The notes under the pieces: generated by a model
The model's database searches: none
What the model was told of the DNA's origin: nothing
Seen by the model: only the letters and a program-made list of their open reading frames with translations
Source: Burkholderiales bacterium
GTDB lineage: Bacteria > Pseudomonadota > Gammaproteobacteria > Burkholderiales > Burkholderiaceae_C
Length of the DNA stretch: 64,000 bases
Direction: 5' to 3'
Assembly (NCBI GenBank): GCA_025363275.1
Contig: JANYEE010000260.1
Span: 1-64,000, forward strand
Shown here: piece by piece, positions 1 to 8,029 of the stretch
How the letters are laid out: every line of letters begins with the position of its first letter
Numbering within the stretch: the first letter of the stretch is position 1
Program-made: the position numbers and the translations under genes

Positions 1-1
1 G

Positions 2-1216
2 CGTTGGGTACGTAGGATCGGAGTGGCTGTGTTGCTGTGCAGCACATCAGCCTGGGGGGGCGAGAATCTGGTGATCGGGTTCATGGTGTCCAGCGGCAAT
101 CAGCGCACGTTCTGGGATACAGAAGTAATCCAGAAATTCAAGGAGGCCAACCCGGACGTGCAAGTCACCCAGCTCGTGCGCGGGCAAGAGGCTTACAAAG
201 CTGGTTTCGTGAAGATGCTGCAAAGTGATGCGGTTGACGTGGCCTTCTGGTTCGCTGGTGAGCGGCTCTCCCAAGTGGTGGATAGTCAACTGCTTCGCCC
301 GTTGGATGATCCCGATGTCAAATCCGCCGTGGTCCGCAACTTTGTGGAATCGACGGTGGCGGCCACCAGCATCCGATCCAAAATCTACGCCTTGCCCTTG
401 TCGTATTACGGCTGGGGTTTCTACTACCGCAAGTCGCTGTTTTTGCAGTTGGGCTTGCAAGCGCCAGCAACCTGGGCTGATTTTCTAGACTTGGGGCGCA
501 AGCTCAAGGCGGCTGGCATTGCGCCCACAGCCGTTGGGGCGGCAGAGGGGTGGCCTGCCGCAGCCTGGTTTGACTATTTGAACTTGCGGATGAATGGGCT
601 GGATTTTCACCGCAAGTTATTAGCCGGTGAAGTGCGTTTTTCTGATCCCAGAGTGCGCGAAGTTATGGCGCAGTGGAAGCGCCTGCAAGACCTGGGTTTT
701 TTTATGCGCGATACGCTGGATAAAACCTGGGATGCACCGCTGCCCTACCTGTACCGCAATTTAGTAGGCATGGTGCTGATGGGTGGTTTCGCCTCGGCCA
801 AGTTCCCACCCCAACTGGCGGACGATATAGGCTTTTTCCCTTTTCCCGCCATCGCCCATGTGCCGCAGTACGAAGACGCACCCTTGGACGTGCTGGTGCT
901 TCCCAAAACCGGCAAGAACACCAACGCAGCCCACCGGTTCCTGGTGTTTTTGGCCAGCAGTGGCGCACTCAATAGCTACAACATGCGGGCCAATCAATTG
1001 TCTCCACTGAAGAGTTTTCAGGCGTCTGCCCACAACGTAGGCGAGGTCGCTGCGCTGCAGTCGGCTAAGGCCATCGCCTTTTACTTTGACCGTGACGCCA
1101 AGCCACAATTGGTGGAGCCCGCGTTCGCCGCCTTCAAGCGGTTCATGACGCCTCCTTTTGATGTGGATCAGGCAATCTCTGCACTGGATCGGGCGGGTAG
1201 CCATGGAGCCCACTGA
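2..1216 (+). CDS. ABC transporter periplasmic substrate-binding protein (family 1, sugar type), 5' partial
   Basis: Periplasmic solute-binding protein of the family 1 (MalE/UgpB-like) type, which delivers a sugar or similar solute to an ABC permease. The frame is open to the left edge, so the true start lies outside the window. The GTG at 23 in the ORF track falls inside what reads as the hydrophobic core of a signal peptide (RRIGVAVLLC, then TSAWG before GENLVIGF). The mature part has the family pattern: an early beta strand, a TFWDTEVIQKFKEANPDVQV segment and aromatic-rich stretches (YYGWGFYYRKSLF). No permease or ATPase follows, because the next operon is convergent; partners may lie upstream. 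The ligand cannot be told from sequence. Confidence 0.82.
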   Translation, partial: RWVRRIGVAVLLCSTSAWGGENLVIGFMVSSGNQRTFWDTEVIQKFKEANPDVQVTQLVRGQEAYKAGFVKMLQSDAVDVAFWFAGERLSQVVDSQLLRPLDDPDVKSAVVRNFVESTVAATSIRSKIYALPLSYYGWGFYYRKSLFLQLGLQAPATWADFLDLGRKLKAAGIAPTAVGAAEGWPAAAWFDYLNLRMNGLDFHRKLLAGEVRFSDPRVREVMAQWKRLQDLGFFMRDTLDKTWDAPLPYLYRNLVGMVLMGGFASAKFPPQLADDIGFFPFPAIAHVPQYEDAPLDVLVLPKTGKNTNAAHRFLVFLASSGALNSYNMRANQLSPLKSFQASAHNVGEVAALQSAKAIAFYFDRDAKPQLVEPAFAAFKRFMTPPFDVDQAISALDRAGSHGAH

Positions 1217-1449
1217 AGGCTCTCCCAAGCTCCTAAGAAGTGACTTTGGCAGCTTTTTTGAGGTAATTCACCGTGTAGCCCACGTATTTCCTGCCTGTGT
1301 AGCTATAAAAGTTATAGCAATTTATAGCGCGAACGCAGTTTGTAGCTCGACTGCCAAGTGGATGCACTGCGGTGCTTGAAGGTTAGGGTTAATTGACTGT
1401 GGCACGGTAACCGCGGTACGTCGCGGGGCTGGAATTCGTTGGTGAAGCC
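1217..1449. other. Intergenic region between convergent genes, holding one dispersed repeat
   Basis: About 230 bases between the convergent sugar-binding protein and kinase genes. No convincing coding frame. It holds one copy of the Comamonadaceae-type palindromic repeat near 1300-1325. I see no clear intrinsic terminator with a T tract for either gene. Confidence 0.5.
1264..1325 (+). repeat. Dispersed palindromic repeat, copy 1
   Basis: The core TAGCTATAAAAGTTATAGCA is a near-perfect dyad. The preceding bases (GTAGCCCACGTATTTCCTGCCTG) resemble the left flank seen in the copies at 60.8 and 63.8 kb. It lies in the gap after a stop codon, the usual position for this family. Left boundary approximate. 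Confidence 0.7.
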
Positions 1450-1992
1450 CTAAGTTATGCCCGCGCACACCGCAGCTAGCGCTGATGCGCAGCGTAATTC
1501 TCCTGAACCTGCCACGTGGTGGATGAGCCCGCCTATGTCTTGCAATTCTTTCACTATTTTTGTATGAATTGGTAGCTGAACGTGAGCGCCATCGCGCTGC
1601 AAGCCATCGGCAATCCAAGGTAGATCAGGTTCCAAAAGCAGCGTCATGGCGTACCGCGCGTGCAGTTCCCGCGCGCGCGGGTACAAAGATGTGTCGCCAA
1701 ACACAAACTCGCTGTACACCGCGGTGAGTAATGGCGCTGTGTCACAAAAAACGTAGCGCTGACGGTGGCGAGTGGCCTCTTCTAGTGACGCCATCTCATC
1801 ACGCGCTTGTTGTTCGAGTATGTCGATCTGCTCGTGCTGCGCGGGCGTGCGCCCCAGCGCATCGCAAAAGAGTCGCAAACGTTCGGGCACCCATCGGCTA
1901 GATAATTCTTCTGCCAGGCGCTGGGCCAGTGTGGTCTTGCCCGTGCACTCCGCGCCTATCAGGCAGATCAGTTGCGGTTCAGTCTGCGGCAT
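1450..1992 (-). CDS. NadR-like P-loop ATPase/kinase, last gene of the TPP-riboswitch operon
   Basis: A 180-residue P-loop protein of the AAA_28/NadR kinase type. Walker A is GAECTGKTT at residues 13-21, and VFCDTAP at 81-87 is a likely Walker B or substrate-side aspartate. NadR's kinase domain phosphorylates nicotinamide riboside, and single-domain relatives often sit beside PnuC transporters. Its start overlaps the end of the PnuC-like gene by 14 bases, so the two are translationally coupled. The whole run lies behind a TPP riboswitch, so I infer that the substrate is thiamine or a precursor, phosphorylated after uptake to trap it. A nicotinamide riboside kinase remains the alternative. Confidence 0.8.
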   Translation of the reverse strand: MPQTEPQLICLIGAECTGKTTLAQRLAEELSSRWVPERLRLFCDALGRTPAQHEQIDILEQQARDEMASLEEATRHRQRYVFCDTAPLLTAVYSEFVFGDTSLYPRARELHARYAMTLLLEPDLPWIADGLQRDGAHVQLPIHTKIVKELQDIGGLIHHVAGSGELRCASALAAVCAGIT

Positions 1993-2608
1993 GAACTAGC
2001 GCGGGTAGGCGTACGGTCATACGGCGGTTCCATCCCATCCAGCCCCAAATGGCCAGGCCCCAGAAGATGGCATACAGCACGACGGTCAGCGTCAGACCCT
2101 TAAAGGCAAACAGCGCAATGCTGGCCGTGTTGACGATCAGCCACACAGGCCAGTTAGCAATAAACTTGCGCGCCAGTAGGTAAGTACCCACGATACTGCC
2201 GGCGGTTACAAAGCCGTCCGCCCACACCGCGTCCGAGTCGGTGATGCTACGCAGTAAAACTGCACAGACCGCCCACAGCATGCCCCATGCGAGAGCGGTA
2301 ACGCCAACACCACGGCGTGATAGCTGACGGATTGCCAAGCGTGCTTCGCTGTTGTCGCCATGGCCCTTGAGCCATTGTGTCCACCCCCACACGGCCGTCA
2401 CTGCGAAGAACACATTGACCCCAGCCTCGCCGTACAGCTTGCTGGCGAAAAAAAGCCAAGCGTAGAGTCCACTGGCGATAACCGTGAGTGGCCACCCCCA
2501 GTGGATTTCAAGCACATTGCAGGCGATATTGGCCAGCGCCAGCACAAAGGCCAGCACCTCTAGCCAAGTCACCGGGGTACCCAGAAGTGTGAACGCGGTG
2601 TCCAACAT
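1979..2608 (-). CDS. PnuC-family vitamin transporter, probably the thiamine type (PnuT)
   Basis: Inner-membrane facilitator of the PnuC family, 209 residues, about seven hydrophobic segments, with the tryptophan-rich motifs HWGWPLTVIASGLYAW and VWGWTQW of the family. PnuC moves nicotinamide riboside; PnuT relatives move thiamine and are recognised mainly by TPP-riboswitch control. The gene starts 12 bases after the TonB-dependent receptor and overlaps the kinase gene, so all three should share the riboswitch-controlled transcript. On that context I favour thiamine uptake, with trapping by the downstream kinase. The family call is firm; the substrate is inference. Confidence 0.85.
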   Translation of the reverse strand: MLDTAFTLLGTPVTWLEVLAFVLALANIACNVLEIHWGWPLTVIASGLYAWLFFASKLYGEAGVNVFFAVTAVWGWTQWLKGHGDNSEARLAIRQLSRRGVGVTALAWGMLWAVCAVLLRSITDSDAVWADGFVTAGSIVGTYLLARKFIANWPVWLIVNTASIALFAFKGLTLTVVLYAIFWGLAIWGWMGWNRRMTVRLPALVHAAD

Positions 2609-2620
2609 ACCAAGCGCTTC

Positions 2621-4795
2621 TTAAAAGTCCAGCGCTACGCTGGCTCGCACCGTGCGCGGGGTGGACGGGAACAGGTACACACCACCCCAGGATTGGGTCG
2701 GTGCCTCGCGCCAGTAGGTGCGGTCGGTTGCGTTCTCGACGCCGAGTTGCCAGCGTACGGCCTTGCCACTGACGCGGTGGGCGTACGCCACACCCGCATC
2801 CAGTTGCACTGCCGAGGGCAGTGTGGTGCTGCCATCCGCATTGGCAGTTTTGCCTTCTTCATAGCCCAGTAAGCCATGCACTGAGAGTCCTGGCAGAGCC
2901 GCGAGCTTGTAATCCGCAAACACCGAGGCCTTGCGCTTGGGCACATTGGTGATGCGTTGCCCGACCAGTGCCGGGTCGAGTGCCTGCACAAACTTGGCAT
3001 CCAGCACGCTGAGCGTGGATTGCACCGAGAGCTGCGGCGTTAAGCGACCTTGCAGCGCCAACTCCAGCCCCTGGTGGCGGGCTTTTTTGGCGCCCACGAT
3101 GCGGGTGGGCAAACCAGAGGCCGAGAGCTGGTCATCCGCGTAAGGTTTTTCAATGGAAAACAGTGCGGCCGACAGGCTGACGCGGGGTTCGATTAGCCAT
3201 TTCCAGCCTAATTCAACCTGCTTGCTTTTCAGCGCGGGCAGGGTCTCGCCATAGTTCACAAACTGAGTAGGCCGGTTGGGTACCGATTCCAGTTCCACGC
3301 CCTGGCCCCACGACGCGTACACGTTGTGCGCAGCGCTCAATTGCCAACTGGCTGCCACCCAGGGGGTGGTGATGGTTTGGTCAAACGCCACAGCGCGTGA
3401 GCCGTCGCTGCGCGCGCTGCTGCGCGACAACGCGGTGGTACGCAAACCCGCCAGGGTTTGCACATTCGTCGTCACGTCGGTTATCAGGGTCACAAATCCG
3501 TCGACTGAACGCTGGCGGCTGTTGGTGTTTTTGTCGGTCAGCGTGGGGTCTGCGGGCAGCGACACCGGTGCGTAAATGTTAGTGCTTCCTACATAGTTGT
3601 AGGCTTGCAGGGCAGGCAAGTCATCGCGGTTGCCCCGGCCACTCACGCCCAACGTGATCTGGTGGCCCAGGCCTAGCCAGTTCAATGCGCGGCTGGCCCG
3701 AGCATCCCAGCCCCAAGCGGTGCGCTCTTCGCCTTCGCTACGGAAATCGTAGACATCCACATCACCATTCGCGCACAGACCGGGATACACGTAGGTAGCG
3801 GCATTGCTGCAACCATCGGGGAAGGCAATACGGTCATGGACCAGCGTGCGCTGCATTGCCAATGACGCTTGTGCATTCCAGACACCGCCCAGCTGCGTTT
3901 TCACACCCACCTGAAACACCGTGTTGGTGGCTTCAAAGGGCAAGGACCAGCTCTGGTCATTAAGGTTCAAACGCGGATTGATGGTCGGTGGCAGGGTCTC
4001 ACCCACGCCATCGCCACTGGTGTCCAGCAAACCCAGGCCGGGCACTGACGGTTGGCGCTTGTGGTGGTATTCCACGTCTACCGTCACGCTGGTTTGTGCG
4101 CTGAGGGGTTGCAGCAATGCCAGGCTGGCAAATTCACGGCTGCCGCTGGCCCGGTTGAAATGCGACTGCAGATTCTCGGCGGCCAGGTTCAAGCGCACAC
4201 CGGTGCTACCCCAGCGGCTATTGCTATCGAGTTGCAGCTTGGTACCACCGTTGTTGTCAGTACCCAACTGCACGGTGTTGAACGCGTCGGCCACTGGCAC
4301 TTTGGTCACGTAGTTCACCAGGCCGCCGGGCGAGGACACGCCCGATTGCATACCGGCTACGCCTTTGAGTACTTCAATGCGCTCTTTGTTTTCGAGCGCG
4401 AGCGGGGTGTAGTTGGAAATGGCCACGCCGTTGCGGCGGTAGTTGCTGGTCGGGTCTAGCAAAAAGCCGCGCACGCTCATGTTTTCCACATAACCCGTGG
4501 TGTTGTAGCTGTCTGCCAGCGAGGCATCGAGTTTGATCGCCTGGGAGAGCATGGATGTGCCGGTGGCCGACAGAATGTCGGAGCCTAGTACCGAAATACT
4601 CTGCGGCGCTTTAAACCACGAGAGCCCGAGCCCACCGACGTCACCGGCCTGGGCATCGAGCACAGGTGCCGCTCTGCCTGTGACTGTTACATCGGTAAGT
4701 GCAGTGTTGTTTTGTTGGGCCTGGACCGCAGTGGCCAGGCAAATAGCCAGCGCGGTTGCGCCAGCGACGGGAGTCAGTTTGAAATGGAGCGCCAT
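2621..4795 (-). CDS. TonB-dependent outer membrane receptor under TPP riboswitch control (probable thiamine receptor)
   Basis: Outer-membrane TonB-dependent transporter of 724 residues. I chose the ATG at 4795, preceded by CAGGAAAT, over the longer track start, which would run back into the riboswitch. A signal peptide ends near residue 26 (AVQA, then QQNN), followed by a TonB-box-like LTDVTVTGR, a plug domain with the typical RIEVLKG and GGLVNYVTK motifs, and a 22-strand barrel ending in the aromatic VALDF. By homology it resembles FhuA-type siderophore receptors and would usually be named so. The TPP riboswitch directly upstream and the PnuC-like and kinase genes downstream argue that it imports thiamine or a related compound. 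Confidence 0.9.
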   Translation of the reverse strand: MALHFKLTPVAGATALAICLATAVQAQQNNTALTDVTVTGRAAPVLDAQAGDVGGLGLSWFKAPQSISVLGSDILSATGTSMLSQAIKLDASLADSYNTTGYVENMSVRGFLLDPTSNYRRNGVAISNYTPLALENKERIEVLKGVAGMQSGVSSPGGLVNYVTKVPVADAFNTVQLGTDNNGGTKLQLDSNSRWGSTGVRLNLAAENLQSHFNRASGSREFASLALLQPLSAQTSVTVDVEYHHKRQPSVPGLGLLDTSGDGVGETLPPTINPRLNLNDQSWSLPFEATNTVFQVGVKTQLGGVWNAQASLAMQRTLVHDRIAFPDGCSNAATYVYPGLCANGDVDVYDFRSEGEERTAWGWDARASRALNWLGLGHQITLGVSGRGNRDDLPALQAYNYVGSTNIYAPVSLPADPTLTDKNTNSRQRSVDGFVTLITDVTTNVQTLAGLRTTALSRSSARSDGSRAVAFDQTITTPWVAASWQLSAAHNVYASWGQGVELESVPNRPTQFVNYGETLPALKSKQVELGWKWLIEPRVSLSAALFSIEKPYADDQLSASGLPTRIVGAKKARHQGLELALQGRLTPQLSVQSTLSVLDAKFVQALDPALVGQRITNVPKRKASVFADYKLAALPGLSVHGLLGYEEGKTANADGSTTLPSAVQLDAGVAYAHRVSGKAVRWQLGVENATDRTYWREAPTQSWGGVYLFPSTPRTVRASVALDF

Positions 4796-4830
4796 CGAAT
4801 TTCCTGTGTCGACGGCAGGGGAGTGCAGCA

Positions 4831-4861
4831 ATGCCAAATAAGCCCGTAAAGGCCTTGGCAT
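4831..4861 (-). promoter_or_regulatory. Leader hairpin between riboswitch and receptor start
   Basis: ATGCCAA at one end pairs with TTGGCAT at the other, with an inner GCC/GGC step. It lies between the TPP aptamer and the ribosome-binding site. No T tract follows in the direction of transcription, so it does not look like an intrinsic terminator. Further on, CCTG can pair with the CAGG of the Shine-Dalgarno, so control may be at translation. Inference from pairing only. Confidence 0.4.
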
Positions 4862-4868
4862 TTTTATC

Positions 4869-4954
4869 ACGCTTCCCTGCGCAAGTATTACCTTGATCAA
4901 GTTCCAGGGTGTTATCTCAGCCGGCCGTCTTGCGACAGCCAGCACCCCTAGCGT
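4869..4954 (-). promoter_or_regulatory. TPP (thiamine pyrophosphate) riboswitch, THI element
   Basis: Read on the minus strand, the conserved TPP aptamer blocks occur in order: GGGGTGC, a variable stem GGCTGTC-GCAA-GACGGCC, GGCTGAGAT, ACACCCTGGAACTTGATC, then CAAGGTAATACTTG and GCAGGGAAG. The outer P1 stem pairs ACGCT with AGCGT at the two ends, which sets the boundaries. Binding of TPP would lower expression of the receptor, transporter and kinase genes downstream. Confidence 0.95.
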
Positions 4955-4986
4955 TTACGAGCCGGTATCAGCCGTCTCGAGCAGGA

Positions 4987-5015
4987 ATTGTAGGGGCTAA
5001 CCCAAGGGTCGACAG
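4987..5015 (-). promoter_or_regulatory. Candidate promoter of the thiamine-type operon
   Basis: On the minus strand CTGTCG, 17 bases, then TACAAT give a weak -35 and a good -10. The predicted start would lie just upstream of the riboswitch P1 stem, as expected. Found by eye. Confidence 0.4.
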
Positions 5016-5054
5016 ATATGATGCTTTTTTAAGCCCATTCAACAGGTGCACACC

Positions 5055-5705
5055 ATGTACAACCCATCCCATTTTGCAGAGAGCCGGCCCGACGTCCTGG
5101 GCGCACTGATGGCTGCACACCCCCTGGCTACGCTGGTCACGCTGTCGCAGGGGCAACTGGTTGCGAATTACGTCCCGCTGCTGCTACGCCGCGATGAAAC
5201 ACCATTTGGAACACTGATTGGCCATGTGGCCCGCGCAAACCCTGTCTGGAGTGCTATAGATTTAGGAGTGGATGCCTTGGCGTGCTTTCAGGGGCCCCAG
5301 CGGTACATCAGTCCGTCGCTGTATGCCAGCAAGGCCGAGCACGGCAAGGTAGTGCCTACGTGGAACTATGTGGTGGTGCAGGCCAGCGGGCCTTTGACGG
5401 TGCATGACGATGCTGACTGGATTCACGCACAGGTGTCCGCGCTCACGCAGCATCTGGAGTCGGACCGCGAGAAGCCCTGGGCAGTAGACGATGCGCCGCG
5501 CGCGTATACCGACACCATGATCCGGGCGCTGGTGGGTATTTCAATCCCGGTGGTCACCATCGCCGGCAAATGGAAAGTGAGTCAGAACCAGCCCCCAGCG
5601 AATAGGGATAGTGTGGCTCAGCAGCTGGGGCAGTCTTCTTTGGATGCGGACCAGGTTATGGCAGATTTGGTTCGGGGCACAGCGGGTGGCGCACGAAAGT
5701 CGTAG
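5055..5705 (+). CDS. PaiB-like FMN-binding protein
   Basis: A 216-residue member of the PaiB family (FMN-binding split-barrel fold, often annotated as a negative transcriptional regulator). The start chosen is ATG at 5055 (MYNPSHF, the usual beginning of the family), with CAGGTG upstream, rather than the GTG at 5046. Family motifs include HPLATLVTL near residue 23, PTWNYVVVQASG in the middle and a GKWKVSQNQP motif near the C-terminus, typical of PaiB. It is divergent from the riboswitch operon and convergent with the pirin gene, 15 bases away. Its regulatory target is unknown. Confidence 0.88.
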   Translation: MYNPSHFAESRPDVLGALMAAHPLATLVTLSQGQLVANYVPLLLRRDETPFGTLIGHVARANPVWSAIDLGVDALACFQGPQRYISPSLYASKAEHGKVVPTWNYVVVQASGPLTVHDDADWIHAQVSALTQHLESDREKPWAVDDAPRAYTDTMIRALVGISIPVVTIAGKWKVSQNQPPANRDSVAQQLGQSSLDADQVMADLVRGTAGGARKS

Positions 5706-5720
5706 TTCCTGATAACTGAC

Positions 5721-6746
5721 TCAGGCCGGCGTTTGGATACGTCCGTCGGCATGGCGCGCAAACCGACCTTTATCCCGCGGATGTGTGGGGTCGCTGGGGC
5801 CCCAGGGCCAGCCACCGAACTGGGTGCGGCGGTAGTCGTCAATCGTCTGCTGGATTTCTGCTGTGGTGTTCATCACAAACGGACCGTACTGCGCCACGGG
5901 CTCTGCAATCGGGCGGCCCTGCAGAACCAGCAGTTCAGCGGTAGTGACGCCATTCACTAATTCGACGGATTCATCGGCACGCACTTCAATGGCATGGTTG
6001 GGCTCGACTACTCTGCCGTTGAGGGTGAGGCTGGTGCCCGCAAAAAAGTACAGCTGGCGGCGCGTGCTCGCATGGGCTGCAGGCGACAGCGTCCACTGCG
6101 CGTGGGGTGCTATTTTGAGGGTGCAGATTCCCAAATCACTGTCCGGCTCGCTAGCCCAGGAGTCGGGTGGTGGCGTGAGGCTGGGCGTGTGGTCCCATGT
6201 GCCGGTAATGCACACCTGCTCGGTCGTGCGGCCTGCCGCGTCGAGCCGTGTAAACCGGGGTATGTTCTCATTCCACAGCATCGTGAAGTGCGGCTCGGCC
6301 ATTTTGTTTTTGGCTGGCAGGTTCAACCAGATTTGAAATAACTCAGTGGGGTTGGGCGCATCGGCCTTGACTAGCGGAAACATCTCGCAGTGCACGATGC
6401 CTCTGCCAGCCGTGAGCCACTGCACATCGCCACCGCCAAACCGTGCGATGGCTCCCAAGGAGTCTGAATGGTCAATCAGGCCTTTGCGGACGATGGTGAC
6501 CGTCTCAAAGCCGCGGTGCGGGTGGGCCGGGAAGCCGGGCACCTTTTCTCCGTGGTACATGTTCCAGCCGTCCTTGCCAGCAAAGTCCTGACCCAGATTA
6601 CGCCCGGTCAGCGCAGCATCAGGTCCCATCTGTCCATTGCCGCGGGGGTAGGCATCGTTGTGGTGAACACAAAACAGAAACGGGTCGATAGTAGGCCAGG
6701 GGGTATTTCCCAAGGCTTGCAGGTTGAGGATGGTGGACATAGACAT
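5721..6746 (-). CDS. Pirin family protein
   Basis: Bicupin of the pirin family, 341 residues. The N-terminal cupin carries the metal-ligand motifs HPHRGFETV (His75, His77) and GRGIVHCEMF (His119, Glu121), spaced as in human pirin, whose iron ligands are two His, one His and one Glu. Some bacterial pirins act as quercetin dioxygenases and others bind metabolic enzymes, so the reaction cannot be assigned here. Two in-frame ATG codons lie six bases apart (6746 and 6740) and neither has a strong ribosome-binding site. The C-terminal tail FGGWPWGPSDPTHPRDKGRF is common in proteobacterial pirins. Confidence 0.9.
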   Translation of the reverse strand: MSMSTILNLQALGNTPWPTIDPFLFCVHHNDAYPRGNGQMGPDAALTGRNLGQDFAGKDGWNMYHGEKVPGFPAHPHRGFETVTIVRKGLIDHSDSLGAIARFGGGDVQWLTAGRGIVHCEMFPLVKADAPNPTELFQIWLNLPAKNKMAEPHFTMLWNENIPRFTRLDAAGRTTEQVCITGTWDHTPSLTPPPDSWASEPDSDLGICTLKIAPHAQWTLSPAAHASTRRQLYFFAGTSLTLNGRVVEPNHAIEVRADESVELVNGVTTAELLVLQGRPIAEPVAQYGPFVMNTTAEIQQTIDDYRRTQFGGWPWGPSDPTHPRDKGRFARHADGRIQTPA

Positions 6747-6844
6747 GAAGGTATTTCAAATAAAGCGACCCCAGATTGTCACCCTCTGGGCTGATTTTTG
6801 CCCACCATGCCAGTCTAGCCCTCTGTGCGCACTAAGATAGCTTG

Positions 6845-8029
6845 ATGCTGAGATTTGTAGTTTTTCGTGGTGTGCTGGTGGTCGCCTTGGGTCTGGGGAT
6901 GTTCGCGGTGGGTGCGTGGCAACGCCAGGGCCTGGAGCATCAACAGCGGGGACAAATGGCGCAAGCGGTGTGGCCAGCGCCCGTTGGTCTGCAGCCGGGT
7001 GGCTGGACGCTGGAGGCCCGCGGCAGTATTCCCATGCCCGCTGGCACTCTAGCAGCCCATGCCAGCAATCTGCTGGCCATGCCGCCTGGCGATCCGGCTG
7101 CGCTGACCGCTTTTTGGTTTGCTGGCGACCGGGAGAGCGCTCCGAATGTGCAAATCGCCGCATCGCAGTGGAGCCGGACCCGCCAGCAGTGGACGCCTGC
7201 CCGTTTTGTGGTGAACCGCCATGTCGCAGGCTTGGAATTGGGGCACGGCCTGCGACGCTTGGGCAACCCGGTTGCATGGTTGGATGGTGACGGGCGCATG
7301 CATTTATTTGTGGTTGCTACGGGCTGGGGCGGATGGGCTGCCTCGCGTGTCTTGCAGTTGCGGCAAACCAGTGTCAGTGCTGATCTGCAGGATTTGCGGT
7401 TTGAGCCCGTACGCGTTCTGCCGCTGTCGTGGCTTTGGAATATCAGCTACTTGGTGCGCAATCCGCCTTTAACGCTAGCGGACGGCGGCATGGTCCTGCC
7501 GGTTCACTTTGAACTGGGTACGAAGCACGCCAGTGCCTTGCACTTTGACGCCCAAGGTGAGTATGTGGGCTTGGTGCGACTATCCATGCTCCATGATCGG
7601 CTGCAGCCCACCCTGGTGATGCAGTCGCCTACGGATTGGTGGGCTTTTATGCGGGTGCAGCGCGAACAGGGAAAAATTGCAGTGGCGCGTACCCTCGATG
7701 CCGGGCGCAGTTGGACGGATCAACCTGATTTGCCCCTGGACAATCCAGATGCAGCGGTGGCGGGTACGGGGCTGGCGCCCAACCGCATGGTCTTGGCCTA
7801 CAACCCGTCTACCCAAGGGAGAGCAGCACTTTATTTGGGTGAATCAGGTAATGGTCAAAATTGGTCGGTAGCTGCAGCCCTAGACAAGGGAATCGAACCC
7901 GATGAATATTCTTATCCCGCGATGGCCTGGAGCAGTGGCAAGCTTTGGGTAACCTACACCGCAGACCGAACCCACATCCAGTGGCAACGGTTTACGCCGT
8001 CTGCAACCAGCAGCCGGGTGGTTCCATGA
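6845..8029 (+). CDS. Sialidase-like (BNR repeat) membrane-anchored protein
   Basis: A 394-residue protein with an uncleaved-looking N-terminal membrane anchor (FVVFRGVLVVALGLGMFAVGAW) and a periplasmic beta-propeller-like region. An Asp-box-type motif, ARTLDAGRSWTD, lies near residue 285, as in BNR/sialidase proteins. ATG at 6845 was chosen over the TTG at 6842. The next gene overlaps by four bases (ATGA), so the two are co-translated and probably work together. I cannot see the full arginine triad of true sialidases, so catalytic activity is uncertain; the name reflects the fold. A role in envelope glycan handling is a guess. Confidence 0.75.
   Translation: MLRFVVFRGVLVVALGLGMFAVGAWQRQGLEHQQRGQMAQAVWPAPVGLQPGGWTLEARGSIPMPAGTLAAHASNLLAMPPGDPAALTAFWFAGDRESAPNVQIAASQWSRTRQQWTPARFVVNRHVAGLELGHGLRRLGNPVAWLDGDGRMHLFVVATGWGGWAASRVLQLRQTSVSADLQDLRFEPVRVLPLSWLWNISYLVRNPPLTLADGGMVLPVHFELGTKHASALHFDAQGEYVGLVRLSMLHDRLQPTLVMQSPTDWWAFMRVQREQGKIAVARTLDAGRSWTDQPDLPLDNPDAAVAGTGLAPNRMVLAYNPSTQGRAALYLGESGNGQNWSVAAALDKGIEPDEYSYPAMAWSSGKLWVTYTADRTHIQWQRFTPSATSSRVVP

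Noticed and set aside
5248-5272. GTGCTATAGATTTAGGAG inside the PaiB-like gene as a repeat copy
   Set aside because: It lacks the second half of the dyad and the left block, so it is probably coincidental.
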